64,000 nucleotides of DNA from Adhaeribacter swui (lineage in GTDB: Bacteria > Bacteroidota > Bacteroidia > Cytophagales > Hymenobacteraceae), in assembly GCF_014217805.1 (NCBI RefSeq), contig NZ_CP055156.1:1426001-1490000 (forward strand), read 5' to 3'. Position 1 is the stretch's first letter. The number at the start of each line of letters is the position of its first letter. Positions 14,875-24,579 of this stretch are shown piece after piece. The notes beneath the pieces are model-generated. The model was not told the origin of the DNA. It did no database searches and worked only from the letters and a program-made list of their open reading frames with translations. Both the position numbers and the translations under genes were made by a program.

Positions 14875-17730
14875 ATGAGCGAACGAAGCAAAAAATTATT
14901 TCTCCTGGATGCCATGGCCCTTATTTTCCGGGCCCATTTCGCGTTTAGTAAAAATCCGCGCATTAATTCGAAAGGCATGAACACCGGGGCCGCCCTGGGT
15001 TTCACCAACACCTTGTTTGAGGTTTTATCCAAAGAAAAACCCACGCATATTGGCGTAGCCATGGACGGACCAGCTAAAACTTTCCGGCACGAAAACTTTG
15101 TGGAATACAAAGCGAACCGCCAGGCCATGCCCGAAGATATTGGCATTGCTATTCCGTACGTAAAAAAAATAGTCGAAGCGTTTAATATTCCGCTGTTACT
15201 CATCCCGGGTTACGAAGCTGACGACGTGATTGGCACGCTGTCGTGCAAAGCCGAAAAAGCCGATTTCGACGTGTACATGATGAGTCCGGATAAAGATTTT
15301 TGCCAGTTAGTAACCAACCACGTGTATTTATACAAACCCGCCTTTTTGGGCAATGGCGTAGATATTCTGGATGTGAAAAAAGTGTGCGAACGCTGGGAAG
15401 TAAGCAACGTAAAGCAGGTAATTGATATTCTGGGTTTGCAGGGCGATGCCGTCGATAACATTCCGGGCATTCCGGGTATCGGCGAGAAAACGGCTAAATC
15501 ACTCATTCAAAGATACGGTTCCGTAGAAAATTTAATTGCCCACGCCGACGAACTCAAAGGCAAGCAGCGCGAAAACATTATCCAATACGCCGAACAAGGT
15601 TTACTCTCCAAGGAACTCGCTACTATTCATTTAGATGTGCCCATTGATTTCGACGAGAGCGTTTTTGAATACAAAGGTCCGGACGTAGAAAAACTGCGGG
15701 CGTTGTTCGACGAGCTGGAATTCCGGCAATTAGCCGCACGTATTTTAGGTACGCCAACGCCATCTACAACCAGTAAAGCTCCGGCCGCTAAAGCTACTTT
15801 AGTAAAAGGAAAAAAATCCGATCAGCAATCGTCGCTTTTCGAGGAAATGGACGAATTATTTACCGAAAACGGCGCTGGTACAACTGAAGAAGCTACAACT
15901 CCAGCCGTCCGGAAAACAATTGCTACGACTGTACACGATTACCGCTTGATAAACACCCCGGAACTACGGGCCAGTTTAGTTTCGTACCTGGAAAAACAAA
16001 AAGAATTCTCTTTCGATACCGAAACTAACAGCATTGATGCCATTACTGCCAGGTTAATTGGCATGTCGTTTTGCTATATCCCCGGCGAAGCGTATTACGT
16101 GCCCGTGCCGCTGGATAACGAAACCGAAGCCCAAGCCATTCTAGATCAATTCCGGAGCGTGCTGGAAAATGAAAAAATTAAAAAAATCGGGCAAAATATT
16201 AAGTACGATATTCTTGTAATGAAGAGCCACGGCGTGGCCGTAAAAGGACCATTGTTCGATACCATGATCGCGCATTATTTGCTGGAGCCGGATATGCGCC
16301 ACAACATGGATTTGCTCGCCGAAACCTACCTGCATTACACGCCTATTTCTATTACCGAACTGATTGGTAAAAAAGGCAAGAAGCAGCTAAATATGAGCGA
16401 ACTAAGCCCCGAAGAAATTTACGAATACGCCTGCGAAGATGCCGACGTAACTTTGCAATTAAAAAATTACTTTGAGCCGCTCCTGGAGAAAAACAAGGTT
16501 CGTAAGTTATTCGACGAAGTAGAAAATCCGCTTATTCCGGTGTTAGCTACCGTGGAGTACGAAGGCATTTCGATTGATGGCAACGCCATGGCCGAATCAT
16601 CGAAAGAACTGGCAGGTTATATTTCGGACCTGGAAAAACAGATTTACGCTATTGCCGGCACTACTTTTAACATTGGCTCGCCCAAGCAGCTCGGCGAAAT
16701 TCTGTTCGAAAAATTAAATTTAACCGGTGATAAAACGAAGAAAACAAAAACCGGCCAGCACGCTACCGGCGAAGAAGTACTATCTAAACTAGCCGGCCAG
16801 CACGAAATCGCCCAACTTATTCTGGACCACCGGCAACTGACCAAATTAAAATCGACGTACATCGATGCCTTGCCGCAGTTAATTTGCTCCCGCGACGGGC
16901 GCGTGCATACCTCGTTTAACCAGGCCGTTGCGGCCACCGGACGCTTGAGTTCTACCAACCCGAATTTACAGAACATTCCCATCCGGACGGAAAAAGGTCG
17001 CGAAATAAGAAAAGCATTTGTTCCCCGCGACAGCAGCCACGTTTTGGTTTCAGCGGATTATTCACAGATTGAGTTGCGCATTATGGCCGATTTCAGTGGC
17101 GATGCAACCATGAAAGAAGCTTTCCAGAAAGGGTTAGATATTCACGCTTCTACGGCTGCTAAAGTGTACCACGTAGGCTTAGACGAGGTAGATGCCGATA
17201 TGCGCCGTAAAGCCAAAACCATTAATTTCGGGATTATTTACGGAATTTCGGCCTTTGGTTTAGCCGAGCGTTTGCGTATTCCGCGCCGCGAAGCCGTAGA
17301 AATTATTGATGCGTACTGGCAGGAGTTTCCGGCGGTAAAACAATACATGGACAGCGCCATTAACAGCGCCCGCGAAAAAGAATACGCCGAAACCAAACTG
17401 GGCCGCCGCCGCTATTTGCGCGATATTAACTCCCGCAATGCCAATATCCGGGGCTACGCCGAACGCAACGCCATAAACGCGCCTATTCAGGGTACCGCCG
17501 CCGATATTATTAAAATTGCCATGATTAACATTCATAACTGGATTGAGGCCGAAAAACTGCAAACCCGCATGGTGCTGCAAGTACACGACGAATTGGTGTT
17601 TGATGCGCCCAAAGAAGAACTAGCGATTATCCAGCCTAAGATTGAAGAATTAATGAAAAATGCCTTGCCACTTAGTGTACCAATGGAAGTAGGTATGGGT
17701 GTAGGCGATAATTGGCTGGCGGCTCATTAA
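14875..17730 (+). CDS. polA: DNA polymerase I
   Basis: The 951-residue protein has all three domains. The 5'-3' flap exonuclease occupies about 1-290 (DAMALIFRAHFAF, GYEADDVIGTL, GDAVDNIPGIPGIGEKTA). The 3'-5' exonuclease occupies about 350-540 with intact motifs (FDTETN, GQNIKYD, YACEDAD), so proofreading should work. The polymerase domain holds motif A (SADYSQIELRI), motif B (RRKAKTINFGIIYG) and motif C (QVHDELVFD). A low-complexity Ala/Thr/Lys/Glu linker (about 295-345) joins the exonucleases. It stands alone and divergent from the kinase gene. Confidence 0.98.
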   Translation: MSERSKKLFLLDAMALIFRAHFAFSKNPRINSKGMNTGAALGFTNTLFEVLSKEKPTHIGVAMDGPAKTFRHENFVEYKANRQAMPEDIGIAIPYVKKIVEAFNIPLLLIPGYEADDVIGTLSCKAEKADFDVYMMSPDKDFCQLVTNHVYLYKPAFLGNGVDILDVKKVCERWEVSNVKQVIDILGLQGDAVDNIPGIPGIGEKTAKSLIQRYGSVENLIAHADELKGKQRENIIQYAEQGLLSKELATIHLDVPIDFDESVFEYKGPDVEKLRALFDELEFRQLAARILGTPTPSTTSKAPAAKATLVKGKKSDQQSSLFEEMDELFTENGAGTTEEATTPAVRKTIATTVHDYRLINTPELRASLVSYLEKQKEFSFDTETNSIDAITARLIGMSFCYIPGEAYYVPVPLDNETEAQAILDQFRSVLENEKIKKIGQNIKYDILVMKSHGVAVKGPLFDTMIAHYLLEPDMRHNMDLLAETYLHYTPISITELIGKKGKKQLNMSELSPEEIYEYACEDADVTLQLKNYFEPLLEKNKVRKLFDEVENPLIPVLATVEYEGISIDGNAMAESSKELAGYISDLEKQIYAIAGTTFNIGSPKQLGEILFEKLNLTGDKTKKTKTGQHATGEEVLSKLAGQHEIAQLILDHRQLTKLKSTYIDALPQLICSRDGRVHTSFNQAVAATGRLSSTNPNLQNIPIRTEKGREIRKAFVPRDSSHVLVSADYSQIELRIMADFSGDATMKEAFQKGLDIHASTAAKVYHVGLDEVDADMRRKAKTINFGIIYGISAFGLAERLRIPRREAVEIIDAYWQEFPAVKQYMDSAINSAREKEYAETKLGRRRYLRDINSRNANIRGYAERNAINAPIQGTAADIIKIAMINIHNWIEAEKLQTRMVLQVHDELVFDAPKEELAIIQPKIEELMKNALPLSVPMEVGMGVGDNWLAAH

Positions 17731-17773
17731 TATTTTTAAAATAAGCCAGATTTAGTTAATCTCTAAAAATAAA

Positions 17774-17801
17774 AAGCAGGTTTAACAGCCTGTTTTTTTT
17801 T
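17774..17801 (+). terminator. Intrinsic terminator of polA
   Basis: The hairpin AAGCAGG / CCTGTTT is followed by a run of nine T, 40 bases after the polA stop. Confidence 0.75.
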
Positions 17802-17825
17802 ACTTCAGCTACATCTCTTCGTTAT

Positions 17826-17976
17826 GAGTAGAGACCGCTACGCGAACTCTACTCATTATCGGACAGCCAATCTCCTGATTGGCGTATTTAGTAAATTTCT
17901 ACTCAAAATCTGGCTAACGCCAATCAGAGATTGGCTATTCCGGAAAAAGCGTAGAGCGCTTTGCTAACTCTACGCT
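17826..17976. repeat. Four-hairpin inverted element (GTAGAG and GCCAATC hairpins)
   Basis: In order: hairpin GAGTAGA...TCTACTC, hairpin GCCAATC-TCCT-GATTGGC, then inverted partners GCCAATC-AGA-GATTGGC and GCGTAGAG...CTCTACGC. The four form a mirror-image doublet between two terminators. It is REP/BIME-like. Confidence 0.75.
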
Positions 17977-18004
17977 TAACGTAAAACAACATCAAGCTTA
18001 AACT

Positions 18005-18036
18005 AAAAAAAGCAGACCTTTCAGCCTGCTTTTTTA
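18005..18036 (-). terminator. Intrinsic terminator of the TIM-barrel isomerase gene
   Basis: The stem AAAAGCAG / CTGCTTTT with flanking A- and T-runs lies 26 bases past the stop codon of the minus-strand gene. Confidence 0.75.
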
Positions 18037-18061
18037 AAAATTTAAAATTTTCTATTTCTAG

Positions 18062-18952
18062 TTAAGCTACGTCGCAAATTTTTACACCTTGGTTTAAAGA
18101 GGCAATTTTATCTTCACGTTTCGGGATAAACTCTTGCGCTACAAAACCGGTAAAGCCCGTTTCTATAATGGCTTTCATAATAGCCGGGTAATATAATTCC
18201 TGGGTTTCATCAATCTCGTTACGGCCGGGTACGCCGCCAGTGTGGTAATGCGAAATGTACGGGTGGTATTTTTTAATGGTGGCAATTACGTCGCCTTCCA
18301 TAATTTGCATGTGATAGATATCGTACAGCAATTTAAACCGCTCCGAACCGATCATTTTACACAAGCCTACGCCCCACTCGGTATGGTCGCACATGTAATC
18401 TTTGTGGTTTACTTTGCTGTTAAGCAGTTCCATTACTAAAGTTACCTTGTACTTTTCGGCGGTAGGCATCAGGCGTTTTAAACCAACGGCACAATTTTTC
18501 ATTCCTTCTTCATCCGACATGCCCCGACGGTTGCCCGAGAAGCAAATAATCTGGTTATAGCCCGCTGCGGCTACTTTCGGAATAACTTCTTCGTAACTTT
18601 TTACCAGTTCGTCGTGCAGCTTGGGGTCATTAAAACCTTGCTCAATGCCCTTGCCGGCACCATTGGGCAAAGCACAGGTTAAGCCGTATTTTTTAAGAGT
18701 TGGCCAGTCTTCGGGTCCGAGTAATTCAATGGATTTTATGCCAATTTTTTTGGCTTCTTGGCAGAATTGATCGAGGGGCACTTTGTCGTAGCACCACTTA
18801 CACACCGAGTGGTTAATTTTTCCTTTAAGTTCAGTTCCCATAGCTTGTTCGGCCGCAGCCACCCGGGCCGACAGCGTAGAGCCAACCGTTACGATAGCGG
18901 CACTACCGGCAATTTTTTTTAACGCCGCACGCCGAGAAGATGCATTTTTCAT
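18062..18952 (-). CDS. Sugar phosphate isomerase/epimerase family TIM-barrel, Tat-exported
   Basis: The 296-residue precursor starts with a twin-arginine-like signal (SSRRAALKKIAGSAA, ending RVAAA). The mature part is a xylose-isomerase-like TIM barrel of the hydroxypyruvate-isomerase type: KSIELLGPEDWP, VMELLNSK (Glu), LLYDIYHMQ (Asp), SHYHTGGVPGR (His) and VAQEFIP (Glu) provide the usual metal-binding set. Hydroxypyruvate isomerase is a common database label for such proteins, but Tat export argues for a periplasmic sugar reaction. It stands alone between a terminator and a repeat-rich spacer. Confidence 0.85.
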   Translation of the reverse strand: MKNASSRRAALKKIAGSAAIVTVGSTLSARVAAAEQAMGTELKGKINHSVCKWCYDKVPLDQFCQEAKKIGIKSIELLGPEDWPTLKKYGLTCALPNGAGKGIEQGFNDPKLHDELVKSYEEVIPKVAAAGYNQIICFSGNRRGMSDEEGMKNCAVGLKRLMPTAEKYKVTLVMELLNSKVNHKDYMCDHTEWGVGLCKMIGSERFKLLYDIYHMQIMEGDVIATIKKYHPYISHYHTGGVPGRNEIDETQELYYPAIMKAIIETGFTGFVAQEFIPKREDKIASLNQGVKICDVA

Positions 18953-19196
18953 AATAATACGATATAAAGGTAGGAGTGAAATTCATTAACGGCTCGTACC
19001 CTACAGGTATTTGCCAGTATGCAATGTAGGAAATACTTTGCTTAAAACTTCTAAACTTAGTTAGATATTTATAGCAGGCTTAACCTTCAGTAAAGTGGAA
19101 AGCATCACTATTTGCTTAAAAAATAAACCGTAACTAATTTTAGCTTTATTTCAGTAAATTAAGATAGATTAGAATGTATTGAGTAGTTACGTGAAG

Positions 19197-19907
19197 GCTT
19201 TTCAAGCCTCCAGGCTGCGGTGCTAACTAACTTGCTGGCTACAAGTTTTGCCTCGTGGCCGGCGGACTCGTTTAGCTCTCTCGCACTCGCTAGACTCCCT
19301 TTCCTCGACTCCGTCTGCGGAATTTTGCTGCGCAAAACCGGAACCCTAGCAGGTGCTCAATAGCTAAACTGGTGTCAGTCGCTAGTAGTTAATAAAATTG
19401 CCTTTTTTGGTAAGAAAATCTTATTTGGAGAGTAAATCAAATTGTGCTACAGGTAATAAGGTAAAAGAACTTTATGAATTTAGCTAATTAAGCATAGCTT
19501 ATAATAAAGTAATAGGACAGAATTAAATATTCATTTTCCTGGTAGGTTTAATAAAAAACAACCACCCCTACCCCTCCTAAACTTAGGAGGGGAGCTTTTA
19601 CCTCCAACTTATCCTATATATTTTAATTTGTCCATTTACTTAAGATGATAACATCAATCAGTCTTGGTTGGTATAAAACAAAAAACTATACCTGCAAAAT
19701 TGGTAATAACTGCAGCTAAGAATAACTAACACCAGTTTAGCTATTGAGCACCTGCTAGGGTTCCGGTTTTGCGCAGCAAAATTCCGCAGACGGAGTCGAG
19801 GAAAGGGAGTCTAGCGAGTGCGAGAGAGCTAAACGAGTCCGCCGGCCACGAGGCAAAACTTGTAGCCAGCAAGTTAGTTAGCACCGCAGCCTGGAGACTT
19901 GAAAAGG
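19197..19907. mobile_element. 711-bp element with ~179-bp near-identical inverted arms, no gene
   Basis: The arms at 19197-19375 and 19729-19907 are reverse complements with only a base or two different near the outer ends. They share the stretches GCCTCGTGGCCGGCGG, CTCTCGCACTCGCTAG and GACTCCGTCTGCGG. The core of about 350 bp is AT-rich, has no ORF and contains one CTCCCCTCCT-type palindrome. The layout is that of a MITE or of two inverted copies of one repeat. Solo relatives are at 24257, 25788 and 29085. Confidence 0.8.
19521..19642. repeat. ~120-bp repeat with CTCCCCTCCT palindrome core, copy 1
   Basis: The palindrome ACCACCCCTACCCCTCCTAA...TTAGGAGGGGAGC is flanked by sequence that also matches 28894-29010 in inverted orientation (AAATTAAAATATA, AAGTTGG, GAATGAATATTTA). 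Its centre differs from the DUF559-unit ends. Confidence 0.75.
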
Positions 19908-20031
19908 CTCCAAAGAACAGCCTTCCTTATCTATTTTAAAAAACCTTTCTCATCTACTAATACGAGCTTACCATTTCTACTTAGCAGAGCACTAGGGAAA
20001 CGCTATTGGAGATTATTTAGGAATAAATAAA

Positions 20032-20063
20032 AAATCCAGACAGTACGCGTACCATCTGGATTT
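20032..20063 (-). terminator. Intrinsic terminator of the MFS transporter gene
   Basis: The stem AAATCCAGA / TCTGGATTT encloses the palindrome GTACGCGTAC, and a T-rich run follows on the minus strand. Confidence 0.8.
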
Positions 20064-20094
20064 GCAGGAATAAAAAAATTTAAATTTTTTACTC

Positions 20095-21258
20095 TTAATC
20101 TAATTTAGCCCGGGTTGCGAAAAAGGACACGCATAATCCCATAATGGCAATAATAAAGAAAGAAACGCGTAAACTGGTAGCACCCGCTACTAAACCAATA
20201 ATGGGAGGCCCCATTAAGAACCCTAAAAAGCCAATGGTAGAAACAGCCGCTAAGGCAACACCCGGCGATAATACTTTTGACTTACCAGCCGCGCTATACA
20301 CCAACGGTATGATGGACGATACACCAGCACCTACTAGTAAAAAGCCCGCCATAGCGGTAATTAAATTTGGTAAAAGTACTGCCAGCAATAAACCGGAAGC
20401 AATTAATACCCCACTTAGTTGCAGCGTACGTTTCAGACCGAATTTACCGGTAAACCAATCGGCGACAAACCGACCGGATGCCATAGTTGCCATAAAGGCG
20501 GTGTAACCGGCCCCTACCCAAGCTTTATCGGCCTGCACTACTTTCTGGAAATAAACGCCACTCCAGTCGAACATGGCGCCCTCGCAAATCATAGAACAAA
20601 AAGCAATAACGCCCAGCATCAGCAAAGATTTATCGGGTTTAGCAAAAATCGGCTGGTCGGCCTGGCGGTTCGGATCTTCGGCAATAGTAAACCGGGTACT
20701 TACCAGGGCTGCTAATACTACAAATATAGTAACGGCTAAAAAATGCTGCACGGGCACAATACCTTCGCCAATCATCAGAGTACCCAGAGCGGCACCGGAA
20801 AAACCGGCTAAACTCCACATTCCGTGAAACATACCCATAATCGGCTTTTTATACATCGATTCCACACCCACGGCTTGGGTATTTATGCCAATATTTAAAA
20901 AATTACCACCAAAGCCAAACAACAACAAATAGCTGATTAACTGAAAAGTATTTTGGGCCATACCCAACGTAACCAAAGTTAAGCTGTACAAAAACACACC
21001 CAAGGTAACTACTTTTTTACTCCCAAATTTGGCCACTAGCCAGCCCGATACGGGCAACGAAATCATGGAGCCAATGGGAATAGCTAATAAAACAGCGCCT
21101 AATTGGCTTTCGTTTAATCCTAATTTATCTTGAATGGTCGGAATCCGGGAGGCCCAGCTAGCAAAGCACAAGCCTTGCAGAAAAAATAAAGTACTTACCG
21201 CCCATCGGTGTACTTTCTTCGAAACCGGAAAGCTGGAGGGTAAACTAAGAGAAATCAT
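20095..21258 (-). CDS. MFS transporter
   Basis: The 387-residue protein has about twelve hydrophobic segments and the MFS loop pattern GWLVAKFGSKKV between helices 2 and 3, repeated in weaker form in the second half (GKFGLKRTLQ). The start SRIPTIQDKLGLNESQLGAVLLAIPIGS is typical of the FucP/YbjJ-like branch of sugar or drug-like carriers. The substrate is not visible in the sequence. It stands alone with its own terminator. Confidence 0.9.
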   Translation of the reverse strand: MISLSLPSSFPVSKKVHRWAVSTLFFLQGLCFASWASRIPTIQDKLGLNESQLGAVLLAIPIGSMISLPVSGWLVAKFGSKKVVTLGVFLYSLTLVTLGMAQNTFQLISYLLLFGFGGNFLNIGINTQAVGVESMYKKPIMGMFHGMWSLAGFSGAALGTLMIGEGIVPVQHFLAVTIFVVLAALVSTRFTIAEDPNRQADQPIFAKPDKSLLMLGVIAFCSMICEGAMFDWSGVYFQKVVQADKAWVGAGYTAFMATMASGRFVADWFTGKFGLKRTLQLSGVLIASGLLLAVLLPNLITAMAGFLLVGAGVSSIIPLVYSAAGKSKVLSPGVALAAVSTIGFLGFLMGPPIIGLVAGATSLRVSFFIIAIMGLCVSFFATRAKLD

Positions 21259-21580
21259 ACTAAAAAAATTAAATAATAAAGGTACTCGTGTTTGTTAATA
21301 GCTTTTGATTATCAATTTTCATTCCAAAAGCTATTATTAATTACAAAATATTTTATTGATTACTAAAAATAATAAATATTTTACAATATAACAGCTAATA
21401 CGCTGTAATTTACACAAAGTTAAGACTTATCCATTAATAAATTATTAAAAACGTGCTTATTACTTAGCAGATCCGCCATATTAATCTGCTCTATGGAGAA
21501 AACAATGATCAGAATATTGTTTAAGGGGTTTTGATTTAATCTGTTAACTAAAATTTTAAAAAATTGGCAACTGGCTTTAT
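21259..21580. other. 322-bp AT-rich spacer, no gene seen
   Basis: This region lies upstream of the MFS gene and downstream of the methyltransferase gene. A short overlapping ORF here is not supported. Confidence 0.5.
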
Positions 21581-22267
21581 TTAAGCTAAAATCAAACGGG
21601 CCAGGTATTGGTCTTGCTCGTCTTCGTACTGAATAATCGTGAGCCAGCCTTCTTCGCCGGCTACCTCGGCTAAGGTATCCTGGTCGATGTATAACCATTT
21701 AAACCACTCGCCTTTTACCTGGCGGTATTCGTATTGGTAAGCAATTTCGCCGTAGTACTTTTCTCCAGTGGGGAAGTTCCCTTCGTACAAATAAGTAATA
21801 TCCGAAGAATCAAATACCAGTTGCCCATTGGGATTAAGTAGCTTTTTGGCGTGTTGCAGAAATTGGCGCAGTCCGGCAATATCACCTACTAAACCAATGC
21901 CATTCATGAGCAAAAGTAAGGTGTCGTAGGTATCGCCGGAATAAGTAAAAATGTCCTGGTTGATAATTTTTGCTACGCCCCGTTGTTGCATAATTTCCGC
22001 GGCTAAAGGCGATATTTCCAGAGCGGTAACATCTAATTCTAATTCCTGTAACGCCAGGGCGTGGCTGCCTACGCCGGCCCCAATATCCAGCACTTTGCCG
22101 TAGCAGCAACTTAGTGCTTCGAGCTCTACTTCCGACATTTCATCCTCGTCCCGGAAAAAAATGTCCAGAGGCATGTCTTCCGGCTCGCCGTAGCTGGTGT
22201 GCAGTATTAATTTTTGGGTAAAGTTGTCGGTGTAAAAATCGCGCAACGCTTGGCCGAATACATCCAT
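21581..22267 (-). CDS. Class I SAM-dependent methyltransferase
   Basis: I prefer the second ATG (22267, MDVFGQALRDFYTDN) because related proteins begin at about this point; the first ATG at 22297 would add ten residues. Of 228 residues, motif I is VLDIGAGVGSHAL, followed by an acidic strand end (VTALEIS), DIFTY and DTLLLLMNGIG. Substrate unknown. It is alone, divergent from the nfeD-floA pair. Confidence 0.85.
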   Translation of the reverse strand: MDVFGQALRDFYTDNFTQKLILHTSYGEPEDMPLDIFFRDEDEMSEVELEALSCCYGKVLDIGAGVGSHALALQELELDVTALEISPLAAEIMQQRGVAKIINQDIFTYSGDTYDTLLLLMNGIGLVGDIAGLRQFLQHAKKLLNPNGQLVFDSSDITYLYEGNFPTGEKYYGEIAYQYEYRQVKGEWFKWLYIDQDTLAEVAGEEGWLTIIQYEDEQDQYLARLILA

Positions 22268-22487
22268 GATACCAGGATTTAAAATTTCGAGCGGCAAAAG
22301 TACTCTTTCTAGCGTAAGCCACCAAGCCTAATCCTAAATCACTGTTTTTACTGTGAATCAGAACGGTGCTGTAACCAGAATTAAGCAAAAGTTTTCATAA
22401 AATAACCAGCTAAAAAGTGTATCTTTAAGCAGTAGCCTTTAAAAAATTTTAAGATGCTATTTATTATTTGCACTAAAATTTAAAAAT

Positions 22488-22955
22488 ATGGACTTAATTA
22501 CGGTATTAATTTTGGTCTTTATTGGCTTGGTGCTTTTGCTCGTAGAGTTAATTTTTTTACCGGGCATCACGCTGATTGGGATTCTGGGTTTTCTGGTGTT
22601 AGCGGTCGGGGTTTGGCTGGGTTACGATAAAATGGGAATGGCTAATGGCCATATTATTTTGAGCATCGCCCTGGTATTAAGCATTGCTATTGTATTCTTT
22701 AGTTTTAAAGCCGATGTGTGGTCGAAGTTTGCTTTAAAAGACGTAAACCATAGCCGCGTAAACGACAACGTAAAACCACAACTACAGGAAGGCGATACTG
22801 GTAAGGCCTTATCGGCGCTCCGGCCTTCGGGCACCGCCATGTTCCACGACCAACCCTACGAGGTACACACCAATGGCGAGTTTCTGGATCCGGATACAAC
22901 CATTATCATCACCCGCATTAATCATTATAAAGTAATTGTAAAGCCGGTAAGTTAA
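22488..22955 (+). CDS. NfeD-like membrane protein
   Basis: The 155-residue protein has two or three hydrophobic helices in its first 75 residues (VLILVFIGLVLLLVELIFLPG, then GILGFLVLAVGVWLG and IILSIALVLSIAIVFF) and a C-terminal OB-fold part (GDTGKALSALRPSGTAMFHDQPYEVHTNGEFLD). This is the short NfeD form without the protease domain. NfeD partners flotillin-like proteins in membrane microdomains; the floA gene follows 183 bases downstream. Confidence 0.88.
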   Translation: MDLITVLILVFIGLVLLLVELIFLPGITLIGILGFLVLAVGVWLGYDKMGMANGHIILSIALVLSIAIVFFSFKADVWSKFALKDVNHSRVNDNVKPQLQEGDTGKALSALRPSGTAMFHDQPYEVHTNGEFLDPDTTIIITRINHYKVIVKPVS

Positions 22956-22956
22956 A

Positions 22957-22993
22957 AGTTAGACACTAGTATCTAGACGCTAGACATTAGATT
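22957..22993. repeat. Spacer tract of AGACACTAG words
   Basis: The words AGACACTAGTATCTAGACGCTAGACATTAG form an imperfect short-word tract after nfeD. A similar tract follows proS at 38941. Confidence 0.4.
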
Positions 22994-23138
22994 TAAAAAT
23001 TTTTGAATAATTTAACTTTTAGATATTCAATGCTTTTACTCAATTAGATTTTACTTTTTTAAATTTTTAAGATGAAGCCAAAACAACTTTCTCTCAATTT
23101 TAAAAATATGGCTTCCTCAAACAACTAAACCTTAACTC

Positions 23139-24143
23139 ATGGAATTATCGCCTTTACTTCTTCTTGCTGGTGGCTTTGTTTTACTGTTGGTATTTTTGTA
23201 TTTCGTACCGATTAACCTCTGGATTACGGCCTTATTTTCGGGTGTAAAGATTAATTTGTTTGAGTTGGTTTTTATGCGCATCCGGAAAGTGCCGCCCAGC
23301 TTAATTGTGAATTCTTTGATTACGGCCACCAAAGCTGGTTTACAGATTACCGGCAGCGAACTGGAAACGCACTACCTGGCTGGTGGCAACGTGCCTACTG
23401 TTATTAAAGCATTAATTTCTGCAGATAAAGCCAATATTCCGCTTACTTTTAAACAAGCTACGGCCATTGATTTAGCCGGCCGCGATGTATTTGAAGCTGT
23501 AACCACTTCGGTAAACCCCAAGGTAATTAATACCCCCAACGTAGCCGCCGTAGCCCAAGATGGCATTCAGTTAATTGCCAAAGCGCGGGTTACCGTACGG
23601 GCTAATATTGCGCAATTAGTGGGTGGCGCCGGCGAAGAAACAATTCTGGCCCGGGTGGGTGAAGGCATTGTAACGTCCATTGGTTCGTCCTTATCGCACA
23701 AAGAAGTACTCGAAAACCCCGATAAAATCTCCAAATTGGTTTTACAAAAAGGCCTGGATGCCGGTACAGCTTACGAAATTTTGTCGATTGATATTGCCGA
23801 TGTAGACATCGGAGAAAACATTGGCGCCAAATTACAAATTGACCAGGCCAACGCCGATTTAAAGGTAGCCGAGGCTCGCGCCGAAGAACGTCGCGCTATG
23901 GCCGTAGCCGTAGAACAGGAAATGCGCGCCCGTACCCAGGAGGCCAAATCCAATGTAGTGCAAGCCGAAGCCGAAATTCCGAAAGCCATGGCCGATGCTT
24001 TCCGGTCGGGCAACTTGGGTATTATGGATTACTATAAAATGCGCAACATCCAAGCCGATACCGACATGCGGGACTCCATTGCCAACCCGAATACTGGCAA
24101 CACCACCAACCGCGCTGGCCGCGACGAAACGAAATTATCGTAA
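23139..24143 (+). CDS. floA: Flotillin-like protein FloA
   Basis: The 334-residue protein matches the UPF0365/FloA family. A single N-terminal hydrophobic hairpin ([19 protein letters not shown]) is followed by [14 protein letters not shown], the SPFH-like domain with TTSVNPKVI and [12 protein letters not shown], then a helical region rich in Ala, Glu and Arg ([19 protein letters not shown]) that drives oligomer formation. It organises lipid microdomains on the inner face of the membrane. It lies downstream of nfeD. Confidence 0.95.
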   Translation: MELSPLLLLAGGFVLLLVFLYFVPINLWITALFSGVKINLFELVFMRIRKVPPSLIVNSLITATKAGLQITGSELETHYLAGGNVPTVIKALISADKANIPLTFKQATAIDLAGRDVFEAVTTSVNPKVINTPNVAAVAQDGIQLIAKARVTVRANIAQLVGGAGEETILARVGEGIVTSIGSSLSHKEVLENPDKISKLVLQKGLDAGTAYEILSIDIADVDIGENIGAKLQIDQANADLKVAEARAEERRAMAVAVEQEMRARTQEAKSNVVQAEAEIPKAMADAFRSGNLGIMDYYKMRNIQADTDMRDSIANPNTGNTTNRAGRDETKLS

Positions 24144-24256
24144 TAATTAAATCGTTTAATTTTTCCCAAAATGGGTCTTCCGGGTGCTAAGTGTCATTCC
24201 TTTCCCAAACTGTCGTCCTGAAAGATTCTGACTGTTAGCAGAGAATAACAGATAAA

Positions 24257-24450
24257 TGTTAGCTTCTCGTTTTGCCTCGTGGCCGGTGAGCTTTGGTTGT
24301 TCCTTTTTCTGAGTACAAGCTAAGAACAGGGAATGAGTTATGGCATTTCTTGTTTTCTCTTTTCCTAACTCCACTACGGAATGCACCTCAGCGCCACACC
24401 GGAATCACAGGTTCGCAGAACCCAGAATGCCTCCATCACCAAACTGGTAA
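24257..24450. repeat. Degenerate copy of the ~190-bp dispersed repeat
   Basis: TTTTGCCTCGTGGCCGGTGAGC at the left and TTCCTAACTCC...CGGAAT further right follow the order of the arms at 19197-19375, but most of the middle has diverged. No gene lies in this spacer (24144-24579). Confidence 0.5.
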
Positions 24451-24579
24451 TTGTTACTCTATCGCGGCTCTTTCTCTGATTAGTAAAAAGAGAATTTTCA
24501 ACGAGAAAGAAACTAATTGTAAATAGTTATATTGTAGCAACTTAAGTTAAAAATAAAAAATTAAAATTTTATTTTTACC

